Origin: Akkermansia muciniphila | GTDB taxonomy: Bacteria; Verrucomicrobiota; Verrucomicrobiia; Verrucomicrobiales; V1-33 | Direction of reading: 5' to 3' | DNA: 57,710 bases | NCBI GenBank assembly: GCA_945861415.1 | Contig: CAMAUV010000028.1 | Span: forward strand, 1 to 57,710 | Part shown: positions 9,415-17,693 of the stretch, piece by piece | How the letters are laid out: every line of letters starts with the position of its first letter | How positions within the stretch are numbered: the stretch's first letter is position 1 | Position numbers and translations under genes: made by a program | Notes under the pieces: generated by a model | What the model was told of the DNA's origin: nothing | Databases searched by the model: none | Seen by the model: the letters and a program-made list of their open reading frames with translations, nothing else

Positions 9415-10308
9415 ATGCAGGACATCTTTTTTACCAAGCGCACCACTCTCCCCACCCGCACGCCGGACGTGCTGGACCGTAATTATGCGCTGCTTCAAAA
9501 AGCGGAAGGTTACGCGTATAAGACCGTGAACGAGCGGGACCTCGGGGCCTATGTATTCAAGCCGCAGAACCATGCCATGCCGGAGGGAGGCTGGCCGGTG
9601 GCCATGTTTTTTTGCAGCAGCGGGTGGGATCATGGTCTGCCCAGCCAGTTCGCGCCGCACGCACTTTACCTTGCCAGCCGCGGCATGGCGGGAGTTCTGG
9701 TGGATTACCGGATGAAGGCTGATTTCCCTGAATGCACTCCGCTGGATGCCATGGCGGATGCGCGATCGGCTATGCGCTGGGTGAGAGCCCACGCCCAAGA
9801 TCTTGGAATTGATCCCGACCGGGTCGCAGGCTGCGGAGGCAGTGCCGGGGCTCACGCCATTCTCTCTGCTGCTATGTTGCTCGATGGTGACGACCCCGCA
9901 GATGACATGTCCGTCTCTTGCGTTCCGAATTTGCTCGTGCTTTTCAGCCCCGCCATCGATACAGGGGCGAAGGGTGTCTGGCAGGATCGATTTCCGGACA
10001 AATTGTCTGCGAGGAAGAGTAACCTTATGCGTCAGGTGCGGCGCAAACTCCCGCCAATGCTCCTCCTGCACGGCACCTCGGACCGCGTCATTGCGTGGGA
10101 ACAAAGCGAGCGCTTTTGCAAGAAGAACCGCTGGCGCCTCAACAAGTGCCGCCTCCTCACCTACCGTGGTCAGGGTCACGGCTTCTTCAATTTCAATTTC
10201 GACATGAACCACTACGAGATCACCCTGAATGAGCTGGACAATTATCTCGTAGAGTGCGGCTACCTTGAGCCCTACCCTGACGAAGATGGTCTGCCGCGGC
10301 TAAGTTGA
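9415..10308 (+). CDS. Alpha/beta hydrolase (HSL-like esterase family)
   Basis: The product is a 297-residue hydrolase with the alpha/beta fold. The nucleophile elbow is G-G-S-A-G-A-H with Ser143; the acid is probably Asp223 in HGTSDRVI and the base His255 in GQGHGFF. The N-terminal part has the strand-turn pattern of this fold (GGWPVAMFFCSSGW, then ASRGMAGVLVDYRMK). There is no signal peptide, so it is probably cytoplasmic. The HSL and BD-FAE groups act on small esters, and related PVC proteins are often annotated as acetylxylan esterases or lipases; the true substrate is unknown. It is divergent from pheT across about 250 bp, and nothing downstream is on the same strand, so it looks monocistronic. 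Confidence 0.85.
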   Translation: MQDIFFTKRTTLPTRTPDVLDRNYALLQKAEGYAYKTVNERDLGAYVFKPQNHAMPEGGWPVAMFFCSSGWDHGLPSQFAPHALYLASRGMAGVLVDYRMKADFPECTPLDAMADARSAMRWVRAHAQDLGIDPDRVAGCGGSAGAHAILSAAMLLDGDDPADDMSVSCVPNLLVLFSPAIDTGAKGVWQDRFPDKLSARKSNLMRQVRRKLPPMLLLHGTSDRVIAWEQSERFCKKNRWRLNKCRLLTYRGQGHGFFNFNFDMNHYEITLNELDNYLVECGYLEPYPDEDGLPRLS

Positions 10309-10348
10309 GCATAGTATGCTGCCGCCATCTTGAATTACGGCATCACAA

Positions 10349-10612
10349 CTACCTCACGATCTGCACTGCGCCCTCCAACTTCTGCACAAATGGAGCCTTC
10401 TCTTGAGGTCGTAGAAATTTTGCGCCGATGAGAATGAAGTTCCTTGTCTTCTGGAGCATGAGCTCGTTGTCTTTGATCTTGATGCTGGTGCCCCCTGCGC
10501 GGCAGCCGTGGAGTTTCAACTTGATGCAGCGGAGCAGGGGTTCTATCTCCATCTCCTTCTGCTGCTGTTCGAAGCGGTCGGGCCCAGCTCTCGTGATCGG
10601 CCCGCAATTCAT
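10349..10612 (-). pseudogene. Possible C-terminal remnant of Mfd (transcription-repair coupling factor)
   Basis: This 87-codon minus-strand frame has no obvious start context but reads as the tail of a larger protein. Pieces are PDRFEQQQKEMEIEPLLRCI, then KLKLHGCRAGGTSIKIKDNE, LMLQKTRNFILIGAKF and VQKLEGAVQIV. The order (D-R-F near the start, E-x-L-L, K-L, S-I-x-x-K-D-x-x-L-M-L, a basic stretch, I-x-I-G-x-K-F) matches what I recall of the end of Mfd in several phyla. All upstream Mfd domains are missing, so at best it is a truncated relic. It could also be an unrelated small protein; I see no promoter or strong ribosome-binding site. Confidence 0.35.
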
Positions 10613-10655
10613 ACGAAATAGGGCAGTCTCAAGTGTGCTGCTATCCGCCTGCTAA

Positions 10656-11423
10656 CTAAAATGCGAGTCCATTACCGGTCTCGAGAATGACAGGACAATG
10701 ATCACTGCCCGTCACATCCGGCCGGATCACGCAATTCTGCAAATGGGGTTTTAGAGAAGACGACGCGCACCAGTAGTCGATTCGCCAGCCGACATTCCTT
10801 TCCCGCGCACCGGCCCGGTAGCTCCACCATGAATACTGGTGCGGCCGTGGATCGAAATGTCGGAAGGCATCGACGAAGCCAGCTTCCACGATTCGGTCAA
10901 AACCCGCGCGCTCTTCGTCACTGAAGCCCGGGCTGTTCCGGTTTGAATCCGGACGGGCAATGTCGATTTCCTTGTGTGCTACATTGAGGTCGCCGGCAAA
11001 GAGCACCGGCTTCTTTATCTCCAGGTTTTTCACATAATTAATAAAGGCGTCATCCCACTGCTGGCGATAGGCCAACCGAGCCAGTTCAGCCTGAGCGTTG
11101 GGCGTATAAACACATACAACATAGCACCCGGCGTATTCCGCCGTGACCACGCGGCCCTCTTTATCATGGTCCGCGACTCCAATTCCGTGATGGACGCTGA
11201 GGGTCTTTTGGCGGGAGACAATTCCCGTGCCGCTGTAACCAGGCTTCTGGGCACGATTCCATATGAATTCGTAACCGCTGAGCCAATCCCATTCGAGAGA
11301 AGCAGGATCTACCTTAGTCTCCTGCAGGAGCAACACGTCCGGCTTTTCGGAAAGCACGAAATCTTGAAAACCCTTTCCGAAAATCGAGCGCAGTCCGTTC
11401 ACGTTCCATGTAATCAGTTTCAT
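10656..11423 (-). CDS. xth: Exodeoxyribonuclease III / AP endonuclease
   Basis: This enzyme cleaves DNA at abasic sites and degrades 3' ends during base-excision repair. The product is 255 residues, normal for the family. Visible motifs are the N-terminal ITWNVNGLRS, LLLQETKV with the metal-binding Glu35, YTPNAQ, AGDLNVAHKEIDIARP with catalytic Asp and Asn, and the C-terminal GSDHCPVIL with the catalytic Asp-His pair. The WRIDYW segment is also typical. The start at 11423 (MKLITWN) is exact for the family. There is no operon partner: the decayed fragment at 10349-10612 lies downstream. Confidence 0.95.
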   Translation of the reverse strand: MKLITWNVNGLRSIFGKGFQDFVLSEKPDVLLLQETKVDPASLEWDWLSGYEFIWNRAQKPGYSGTGIVSRQKTLSVHHGIGVADHDKEGRVVTAEYAGCYVVCVYTPNAQAELARLAYRQQWDDAFINYVKNLEIKKPVLFAGDLNVAHKEIDIARPDSNRNSPGFSDEERAGFDRIVEAGFVDAFRHFDPRPHQYSWWSYRAGARERNVGWRIDYWCASSSLKPHLQNCVIRPDVTGSDHCPVILETGNGLAF

Positions 11424-11564
11424 TACATCCTACATGGAAGCGGGGGCGGCGGACGCCAAGCGAAAATGCGCCTCCGCCACAGGTGGCCGTAAAATAAAAG
11501 CGAAATTTTTGCGCCGGCGATTCCTTGCGCTACAGAACATCATCCGGTTATGCGGTCCAGCAAC

Positions 11565-11596
11565 CAAAAGGGCGCACCGGGGAGTCCCGGGCGCCC
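11565..11596 (-). terminator. Rho-independent terminator of the fasciclin gene
   Basis: On the minus strand the arms GGGCGC-CCGGG and CCCGG-T-GCGCCC pair around a four-base loop, with one bulged base, and are followed by CTTTTGG. The stem has eleven GC-rich pairs. It begins about 30 bases after the stop codon at 11625. The T run is short (four), so efficiency is uncertain. Confidence 0.75.
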
Positions 11597-11624
11597 AATT
11601 AGACACTTATTTGAGACTGCCTCC

Positions 11625-12119
11625 CTATTTAGGCAGGACCACGCTATCGATGACGTGAATTACGCCATTGGACCCCACGATGTCCGTCTTCGTCACTTTT
11701 GCGCCGTCAACCGTCACGCCGCCTTCTCCAACCTTAACGTCGAGTTCGCTGCCCTGAACGGTTTTCACCTTGGCGGTTTTAACGTCTGCGGCCATCACCT
11801 TGCCCGCCACCACGTGGTAAGTGAGCACTGCGATAAGCTTCGCCTTGTTTTCCGGCTTCAAAAGATCTTCCACTGTGCCCTTAGGCAGTTTTCCAAAAGC
11901 CGCGTTAGTGGGTGCGAAAATGGTAAACGGGCCTTCGCCGCTCAGAGTTTCGACAAGGCCGGCGGCTTTCACGGCAGCCACGAGGGTTGAAAAGTCTTTG
12001 TTTCCCACCGCGATGCTGACCACGGTTTCTTTCTTTTCTGCTTTTGCTGTGTCAGCAGCGAAAACGATGGCCGGTGTAGCTACGAGTACGAGAGAAGCGA
12101 GGATTGCGATTGGTTTCAT
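11625..12119 (-). CDS. Secreted fasciclin-domain protein
   Basis: The product is 164 residues: a signal peptide (MKPIAILASLVLVATPAIVFA) followed by a single fasciclin (FAS1) domain. FAS1 hallmarks are FSTLVAAVKAAGLVETL, the H1-like EGPFTIFAPTNAAFGKLP, LTYHVVAGKV with the conserved Tyr-His, and the final GSNGVIHVIDSVVLPK. Family members are extracellular or cell-surface adhesion-type proteins; their molecular ligand here is unknown. The start at ATG 12119 begins the signal peptide; the open frame continues 18 codons upstream without meaning. A strong terminator follows, so the gene is probably transcribed alone. Confidence 0.93.
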   Translation of the reverse strand: MKPIAILASLVLVATPAIVFAADTAKAEKKETVVSIAVGNKDFSTLVAAVKAAGLVETLSGEGPFTIFAPTNAAFGKLPKGTVEDLLKPENKAKLIAVLTYHVVAGKVMAADVKTAKVKTVQGSELDVKVGEGGVTVDGAKVTKTDIVGSNGVIHVIDSVVLPK

Positions 12120-12155
12120 ATGATTTGTGTTTTGAGTTATTAACTTGCTTGGAGT

Positions 12156-12173
12156 GTGCCCCTTTTTGGGCAC
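12156..12173. other. Short perfect hairpin in the fasciclin 5' leader
   Basis: The sequence GTGCCC-CTTTTT-GGGCAC forms a six-base-pair stem with a six-base loop, about 40 bases upstream of the fasciclin ATG. It could be a leader hairpin or operator; on the plus strand no T run follows, so it is not a convincing terminator. Confidence 0.3.
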
Positions 12174-12289
12174 TATTTGAAAACGAGAAAGGGGCCCGGC
12201 AGGATACTTTTATTATTTTTCATATTCCCGGCGCCCCTTGCATCCGCCATAGATCGTGGGGCGTTCGCGTTCCCGTCGGGGTGACATGC

Positions 12290-13129
12290 TCAAGTCCCAA
12301 ATTCCGTTCCAGTGCCCAGATGCGCGAAGTCATCGAGCTCCCGCAGCCGAGCGGCGGCTGTGTCGCGGCCCTTCTTTAGCGCGTATGCACCTAGTACCAG
12401 CCGTAGTGGAGCCCGCCCCTCGCTAACCATGCGCACGATGGCGCTGGCTGCTTTGTCCGGATCGCCGGGCTGCTTCCCATTCATGCGCTCCAGCAGCGTG
12501 CCGAACTGTCCAACGGTTCTATCATAAGCAGAAGTAGAAGTTGATGCGCGCCGCATGGATCTCCCGATGAACTCAGTGCGATACGGCCCCGGTTGGACTA
12601 GCGTCACTTTCACGCCGCAAGGAGAGAGTTCCGCCCGATAGCTCTCACTCGCGGCCTCCAAGGCTGCTTTGGCCGCGCCATAGATGGAGAACCCTGGATA
12701 GTTGGCGATGGCAGCGGCCGCACTGATATTGATCATGTGGCCGCCATGCTGGCTGCGGAAAATGGGAGCTGCGGCCTGCATGACTGCCAACGGCCCGTAA
12801 AAGTTTACAGCCATGCACGCGTCCACATCGTCGCGGCTGCAATCCTCAAGGGCTCCCAGCAATCCTGCACCGGCATTGTTCACGATAACGTCCAGCCGCC
12901 CATGTTCGTCTTTCGCCTGATTAAGCACGTGCTTCACCTGTTGGGTATTCGTCACATCAAGGGGCAGAACGGAAGCTCCCGGAATGGCCGCTAGTGAGCC
13001 CAAATCCTCAATGCGCCGCGCGGTTGCCACTACTTTGTCGCCGATTTCCAGCGCGGCCCTGGCAAGTGATGCCCCGAAGCCGCTGCTACACCCTGTGATT
13101 AGCCATGTCATTGTCGTAGTATTGCTCAT
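12290..13129 (-). CDS. Short-chain dehydrogenase/reductase
   Basis: The product is a 279-residue classical SDR with an NAD(P)-binding Rossmann fold. Motifs in order: T-G-x-x-x-G-x-G as WLITGCSSGFGASLA, VLPLDVTN, the structural VNNAGAGLLG, the catalytic serine in INISAAAA, and Y-x-x-x-K as IYGAAKAAL, followed by VTLVQPGPYRTEF. The spacing fits the classical group often annotated as oxidoreductases of the retinol-dehydrogenase-like type. The substrate cannot be told. I start at ATG 13129 (MSNTTTMTWLITG); another Met follows six codons later. No neighbour on the same strand is close enough to suggest an operon. Confidence 0.93.
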   Translation of the reverse strand: MSNTTTMTWLITGCSSGFGASLARAALEIGDKVVATARRIEDLGSLAAIPGASVLPLDVTNTQQVKHVLNQAKDEHGRLDVIVNNAGAGLLGALEDCSRDDVDACMAVNFYGPLAVMQAAAPIFRSQHGGHMINISAAAAIANYPGFSIYGAAKAALEAASESYRAELSPCGVKVTLVQPGPYRTEFIGRSMRRASTSTSAYDRTVGQFGTLLERMNGKQPGDPDKAASAIVRMVSEGRAPLRLVLGAYALKKGRDTAAARLRELDDFAHLGTGTEFGT

Positions 13130-13204
13130 GCGTGATCTACGGAGCACGCCTCCCGGCGGATACATCCGGCAGGTGATTCCGCAGCGTGCTTATACCGGCA
13201 GAGT

Positions 13205-13408
13205 GAATTTGAGAGTGAGGACCCCATCCGCGACGGCATCCTCTTTACCGTCGATCTTGCCACGGGAACCTTGCGCCTGAGGGCACTACCGGAGGCAGTC
13301 CCAGCGGGCTCAGTGTGGCGATATACCAGCCACTCGTTTTCTCCGGATGAGCAATGGATTGCCGCTACCGGTCTTAGCGCGAGCATCGTCATCTTCCGGG
13401 GCAAGTAG
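13205..13408 (+). pseudogene. Tail fragment of a WD40/TolB-type propeller protein
   Basis: A plus-strand frame without a start codon reads SEDPIRDGILFTVDLATGTL, a linker, then SHSFSPDEQWIAATGLSASI and VIFRGK before TAG at 13406-13408. The S-F-S-P-D-x-x-W-I-A-A pattern is that of a propeller blade of the WD40 or TolB type. Everything upstream of the last blade or so is missing. It lies just upstream of the divergent SDR start and is probably a relic. Confidence 0.4.
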
Positions 13409-13657
13409 TCGTAAAACGTCCACCTCACGGCCACCTGTAGCTTTCTTCGATCGGCTGTTCCGCTCTTCTGCAGCCTGCGGAGCGATGAGCGTGCAGCTTC
13501 TCCGGCGCCACTTAAATCCAAGGGGCGGGACCCACCACCAGTTCGCGCGATTGGCTCCTCGCCGCCCCTCTAACGCGGTCCCCAAAGAAATGGGCCGCGC
13601 ACAACTCAGCTCTACCGTTATTTTTCAGAGCGCTTCGCGCTGGAGCCCTCAATTAAT

Positions 13658-13971
13658 TCATGGCGGCCTCCGTCTTCGGCGATAAATGATTAGCAGACAA
13701 ATGGCCGCAGTGATGCTAGGCGTCCCGTCTGCTTCCATGGTAGCTAATGCCTCCCTCAGGTGAGCTTCGCGTGCATCTGGATCGTGAATGAGCGGGCCCA
13801 TGTTTGTTAAGGTCACTGCCCAAACGACCAGAGATGCTGAAAGTACGATTCTCGTCAGCGCAGCCCTTCTTTCGGCTCTATCTGCACCGCCGAAAAAAAG
13901 GCAACGAGCGCAATGAACGCCACAAAGGGGTTGGCGGCCTGCACGGGCAAGGCGATCAGTATTTCTACCAT
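13658..13971 (-). pseudogene. Small two-helix membrane protein broken by a frameshift in a T run
   Basis: From ATG 13971 the frame reads MVEILIALPVQAANPFVAFI and continues as a membrane helix to a run of seven T (fwd A) at about 13890, after which it hits TGA. Adding one base in that run gives a continuous 104-residue protein: AFFFGGADRAERRAALTRIV, a second hydrophobic helix (LSASLVVWAVTLTN), DPDAREAHLREALATMEADG, a third hydrophobic segment (ITAAICLLIIYR) and a very basic end (RRRRRPP), stopping at TGA 13660-13658. The gene starts 41 bp after psd on the same strand and is probably cotranscribed with it. The lesion could be a real mutation, phase variation, or a sequencing error. I do not recognise the family. 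Confidence 0.6.
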
Positions 13972-14012
13972 GAAAGTGCCGACTTGTTCATAATTTCTGC
14001 CACAGTAAGGCG

Positions 14013-14915
14013 CTATGTCACATTGGTCACTGCCATAACATCGCCGATCTTTGCGTATAATTCACGTTGCGCGGTGCTGTGGGCGGCGAGGTCGGTGGCG
14101 AGAGTGATTTTGCCGGGCTCGAATACGGTGATGGTGGTGCTGCCGCCGAAAAGGAAGCAGCCTTTCTCGTCACCTTTGGCGACGGGTTTGCCAGCGGCCA
14201 TGGTTTGCACAATACTGCCGACATTGGTGGCCCCTACTTCGATGATGAGCACGGTGCCGAACTGCGGTGTCTCCAGTTCCGTCACTACTCGTTTGTTTTC
14301 CCAGAGATAGTTGAGGCGGCGGCGCAGGGCGATTGGGCTCACGGAGTAGAGCGGGCCGTTGATGAGGCGCGGTTCTGCGGGAGTGCCGGCGCAGGGAAAG
14401 TGGAAACGGTGATAGTCCACAGGGCACAGGCGGCTGATGACGAGCGCGCCTTCGCGGAATCGCTCACCGAGCGCGGTATCGCCGAGGAGTGCAGGGACGT
14501 CGAACTTCTGGCCTTTGACGAAGATGCCACGCGCGGCGGCGATATTTTGAAAGCCGAGATGGCGTCCATCGGCGGGAAAGATGATCTCATTCGCTCCGGA
14601 GGCGATGGGGCGGGCGGTTGACTTCAGTTTCCGGCAAAAGAAATCGTTGAAGCTGCGGTAAGAGTCAGGTGACTCGGCGAAGTCGGTGGGATCGAGTCCG
14701 TATTTGGCGATAAAGGGTGCGATGCGTGCGCGGCTGGCGGGTTTGCTCATGCGCCACCCATACCAGCGGGAGAATAAGCTGCGTTTGACGATCAATTCCA
14801 GCAGTCCGCGGCCGATGGGATTTTCGTAGGCTAGTCGCAGCGGGGCTTCACCGTAGATTTGCTCCGGCTCGGGCTGATTCGTATAGCGATTGTGGCAGAT
14901 GATGGGGTCGGGCAT
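14013..14915 (-). CDS. psd: Phosphatidylserine decarboxylase
   Basis: Psd makes phosphatidylethanolamine from phosphatidylserine at the inner membrane, using a pyruvoyl group formed by self-cleavage. The product is 300 residues. Visible are an N-terminal substrate-site region (RSFNDFFCRKLKSTARPI), PVDYHRFHFPCAG with conserved Asp-His, EVGATNVGSI, and FLFGGSTTITVFEPG. Cleavage would fall between Gly258 and Ser259 in G-G-S-T, giving a 42-residue pyruvoyl chain. It carries G-G-S-T where E. coli Psd has L-G-S-T. The stop of the upstream membrane-protein gene lies 13 bp before this start, and a small membrane-protein frame follows 41 bp downstream, so the three form a leftward transcription unit. 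No pssA is nearby. Confidence 0.93.
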   Translation of the reverse strand: MPDPIICHNRYTNQPEPEQIYGEAPLRLAYENPIGRGLLELIVKRSLFSRWYGWRMSKPASRARIAPFIAKYGLDPTDFAESPDSYRSFNDFFCRKLKSTARPIASGANEIIFPADGRHLGFQNIAAARGIFVKGQKFDVPALLGDTALGERFREGALVISRLCPVDYHRFHFPCAGTPAEPRLINGPLYSVSPIALRRRLNYLWENKRVVTELETPQFGTVLIIEVGATNVGSIVQTMAAGKPVAKGDEKGCFLFGGSTTITVFEPGKITLATDLAAHSTAQRELYAKIGDVMAVTNVT

Positions 14916-14928
14916 TGAAAACGGGGAC

Positions 14929-16833
14929 TCAATGCACTGGGTGCGCTGGAGCGAGGGACTTGCGCATCATGAGGAGGATTACCAGAGGCGGAAGCATGGT
15001 GGAGGCGGCGAGGAGGGCACCCACTGTCGTGCCGGGAGCGAGTTGCTGGCCGGGGAAGAGTGTTTGCCAACTCTGTGCGGCACAGGTGAGGTAGAGATCC
15101 GCTCCAAGCGTGAGAACCAGAAGAACCAGAAGGGCCCAGCCGGCGCGTTTGCCTGCTGCGGTCAGGATGGTCCCGGCAAGACCCGCCAATGCGGTGCCGG
15201 CCCAGAAGTTGGAAGCGTGCTTCAGTTCCCATTCCGTGAAGAGCGGGAACCGGGCATTGGCCAGCCACATCGTCGATGCGGCAGTGCAAAGCAGGAGTCC
15301 GGTGAGCACTACCATGAGCGAGGGAATGTTTCGGCAGTCGGTCCATCGTGCGCGCTTGTCCACTGCGGCGCAGAGTTGGGCAAGCGCGCTACCTTGGAAG
15401 ATAGCGATGAGTAGCAGCGGCAGGGCCACACCGGCGATACCCACGACGGCGAATACGGCGGTAGCATCGCCGGGGCTGGCATCTCCGGCAGTTCCATTAC
15501 CAGAGAAATGGAAGAGTGCTGCGGTGCCCACCCCAAGACCAAGAAGGGCGGTGAGCAGCATAACCCATCCGGCGGCGTGGATCACCGGCGGTGCCCAGCG
15601 GCGCAAGGTGGCAGCACCAATGCCCATGATTAGGCAGAATGCGCCGGCCACGGCGCTGATGAAAATTTCCCCGCGAATCAGCGCGGCTCTCCCAAGGACT
15701 TCTGTGGAAGCGTCGATGGAGGATAAAGTTTTGTCTACCTCCCCGGCCAGCGAGGGCACCCGGCTGACAAGGAATATCCCGCCGGCGATGAGCAGCGCTC
15801 CGGCGAGCGTGGCGCCCAGACTGCCATCGGCTTCGGCGGGATCTGGTGCTGTAATAGCCGCCTCGGGCAGTCCGCGACTGGAGCCCGGCAGGACTGACGG
15901 CACCAAGAAGAGTGGGGGGGCATTGAAGTCATGCTCTTCCTCCTCCGCAAGCTCCGGTTCAGGTGTTGCGGCCACTGACATGGCCGGGCGCGTGGGCGGA
16001 AAAGTGATCAGTTCCTCCCTCGCGGGCGATTGAGATCCAGCTGCGTGTGCAGGGAAGGCCAAAAGCGAGGGTTTGCTATCAGGTTTCTCTGCCACCGGTG
16101 GAGCCTTGGCTATTTCGGTTTCTGGTGTCGTGGGTTTTTCTGTTGCCGGCTGAGCGAGGTCCGGCAGAGAAAATGCGGGCGCTTCCTGAATAATGGGAGT
16201 GTTAAGCTCTGCGGCTACCTTAGCCGCATCAGGCAAAGTGGGCCGCTCTTCCCGAGAATCGATTACCGGGTTTGGGTCCGTAAAAAGCGGTTCGGTCAGA
16301 ATTAGCATGTCATCTGATCTCTCCCGCACTACGGACGAAAGCAGTGGCTTTGGCGGAGTAGCCAAAGTAATGGGTCCCAAATCGCCCGGTTCCAGGTCTA
16401 CGGAGAGGGGCGGTGCCATTAAGGATTTTGCCGGGGGCGAATGTGTCGGCTTTTCCCATGAAAGCGCCGCGCCGAGATTTTGCAGCGCGCGTCCGCAGTC
16501 CGAAGAGAGCACGCCAGATTCCGGCTCGTCCTCTTCACTGAGTAAGTCCCGCGGTGATATCGGCGGCTCCACCGTCGCTGCCCAGAAGCCCGGGGCGATT
16601 GGAGATTCATCATCTGGAGTGATCAGGAATGAGCCTCCCTGCAGCATCTCAGGCGGCGGCATGGTAAATTCTAACTCTGGCGAGCCTCGCAGCAAGTTTG
16701 CGGCATAGGCGAAGTCTGATCGCTGGTCATCTGAAAGTAGAGAAGCAGCGGCAGATTTTTTCCCCACTGGAACGCCAGAGATTGGCGTCAGCACGGGAAA
16801 AGGGGCCAAGGGTGGAAGTGGTTCCGGCGGCAT
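14929..16833 (-). CDS. Polytopic membrane protein with a long Pro-rich N-terminal region, unknown function
   Basis: The product is 634 residues from ATG 16833 (MPPEPLPPLAPFPV). An in-frame TTG 9 bases further upstream sits about ten bases after GGAGGAG and may be the real start. The first 330 residues are low-complexity, rich in Pro, Glu, Ala and Ser, with no hydrophobic segment. About eight membrane helices follow, for example SLGATLAGALLIAGGIFLVS, VIHAAGWVMLLTALLGLGV, GIAGVALPLLLIAIFQG, LMVVLTGLLLCTAASTMWL and TTVGALLAASTMLPPLVILL. I recognise no family. It lies 13 bp upstream of psd in the same direction, so a link to phospholipid synthesis or envelope function is plausible but unproven. 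Confidence 0.75.
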   Translation of the reverse strand: MPPEPLPPLAPFPVLTPISGVPVGKKSAAASLLSDDQRSDFAYAANLLRGSPELEFTMPPPEMLQGGSFLITPDDESPIAPGFWAATVEPPISPRDLLSEEDEPESGVLSSDCGRALQNLGAALSWEKPTHSPPAKSLMAPPLSVDLEPGDLGPITLATPPKPLLSSVVRERSDDMLILTEPLFTDPNPVIDSREERPTLPDAAKVAAELNTPIIQEAPAFSLPDLAQPATEKPTTPETEIAKAPPVAEKPDSKPSLLAFPAHAAGSQSPAREELITFPPTRPAMSVAATPEPELAEEEEHDFNAPPLFLVPSVLPGSSRGLPEAAITAPDPAEADGSLGATLAGALLIAGGIFLVSRVPSLAGEVDKTLSSIDASTEVLGRAALIRGEIFISAVAGAFCLIMGIGAATLRRWAPPVIHAAGWVMLLTALLGLGVGTAALFHFSGNGTAGDASPGDATAVFAVVGIAGVALPLLLIAIFQGSALAQLCAAVDKRARWTDCRNIPSLMVVLTGLLLCTAASTMWLANARFPLFTEWELKHASNFWAGTALAGLAGTILTAAGKRAGWALLVLLVLTLGADLYLTCAAQSWQTLFPGQQLAPGTTVGALLAASTMLPPLVILLMMRKSLAPAHPVH

Positions 16834-16986
16834 GGGGTTCAAGCTTGCCCAACTCCTCCCGTCCCGCAAGGAGTAGGCTCATCAAGGAATCAGATTTTTA
16901 TTATAAAAATAAAGTTAAATCAATTAAAAAGAAGCGGAATTTCAAAAGCAACACGAATCGAAAAACCCCCAGTTGTGTCCTAACTT

Positions 16987-17526
16987 ATAAAAATCGAAAT
17001 CAGTCGCTTTTGCCGAGGCATTCTCGTTGCCGCAGCAGCATTCTCCTCGCAGTCCCGGGCTGATCAGGAACAAGACCCGCCAGCCATTTCTGTGAAGGAT
17101 CCGACGTTAAATGCGGCCCCGAGACCTCCCGTGGCAGATTCCGTCAAGCTGAACCGTTAGGTAACTATCGGAACTATTACCGACTGTAGGGAACAAATCG
17201 CCAGTGGCATGCAGGAGCGGGAGCGCAGTCTGCCCATGCTCAACGATGCCATGATGGGGTTGCGCGAGGGTGGAGAAGAGAAGGATGCCGCAAGCTTGGA
17301 GAAGCGCATCCGGGCGTGACTGGAAATGCCACCATCTTCTCAGGTATCGACCAAACTCAAAGCGGGAGCCGCGCAGTTTTGTTCAAAAGATGATGAACTG
17401 GTCATCCAAATGATGGCCCTCTAAGAAGAACTGAATCGTCTGCGCCGTCCCTCGAAATCGACGAGCGGTGCCCGCCGCGCGTCTTCCAGTCTGCTTGCGT
17501 CCGGCTAGGAAGTGATCGCCCTCTAG
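16987..17526 (+). pseudogene. Decayed gene for a secreted coiled-coil protein
   Basis: One plus-strand frame keeps protein-like sequence across four in-frame stops. It begins without ATG as KIEISRFCRGILVAAAAFSS followed by QSRADQEQDPPA, a signal peptide with an A-D cleavage context. It continues TLNAAPRPPVADSVKLNR, TAG at 17158-17160, QIASGMQERERSLPMLNDAM with EKDAASLEKRIRA, TGA, STKLKAGAAQFCSKDDEL, TAA, EELNRLRRPSKSTSGARR, TAG, and a final TAG at 17524-17526. The frame itself is undisturbed, so the damage is by base substitution. The start codon also seems lost. The helical, charged middle suggests a periplasmic coiled coil. The family is not recognised. The region upstream (16870-16990) is AT-rich and has no gene. 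Confidence 0.6.
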
Positions 17527-17693
17527 TCTTCCAGCGGCGTAGCACGATAGGTTGACCTAAGTTTTACTGTGGGTTCTCATATACACGCTGAGTTGCGGTA
17601 ATTTTTTCTTTGTGACTCTAAGTGCCCGCCGAACTGCGGGTATTGACAAGACCACGCGGCGTGGGCGAAGCATCCGCCATTCGTATAAATTCC

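Noticed and set aside
9394..10212. Minus-strand ORF of 272 codons
   Set aside because: It is antisense to the alpha/beta hydrolase, whose catalytic triad is in the plus frame; no family pattern appears on the minus strand.
12192..12245. Long-loop inverted repeat (GAAAGGGGCCCGG and CCGGCGCCCCTT) as terminator of the SDR gene
   Set aside because: Arms are imperfect, the loop is about 30 bases and the following T run is weak.
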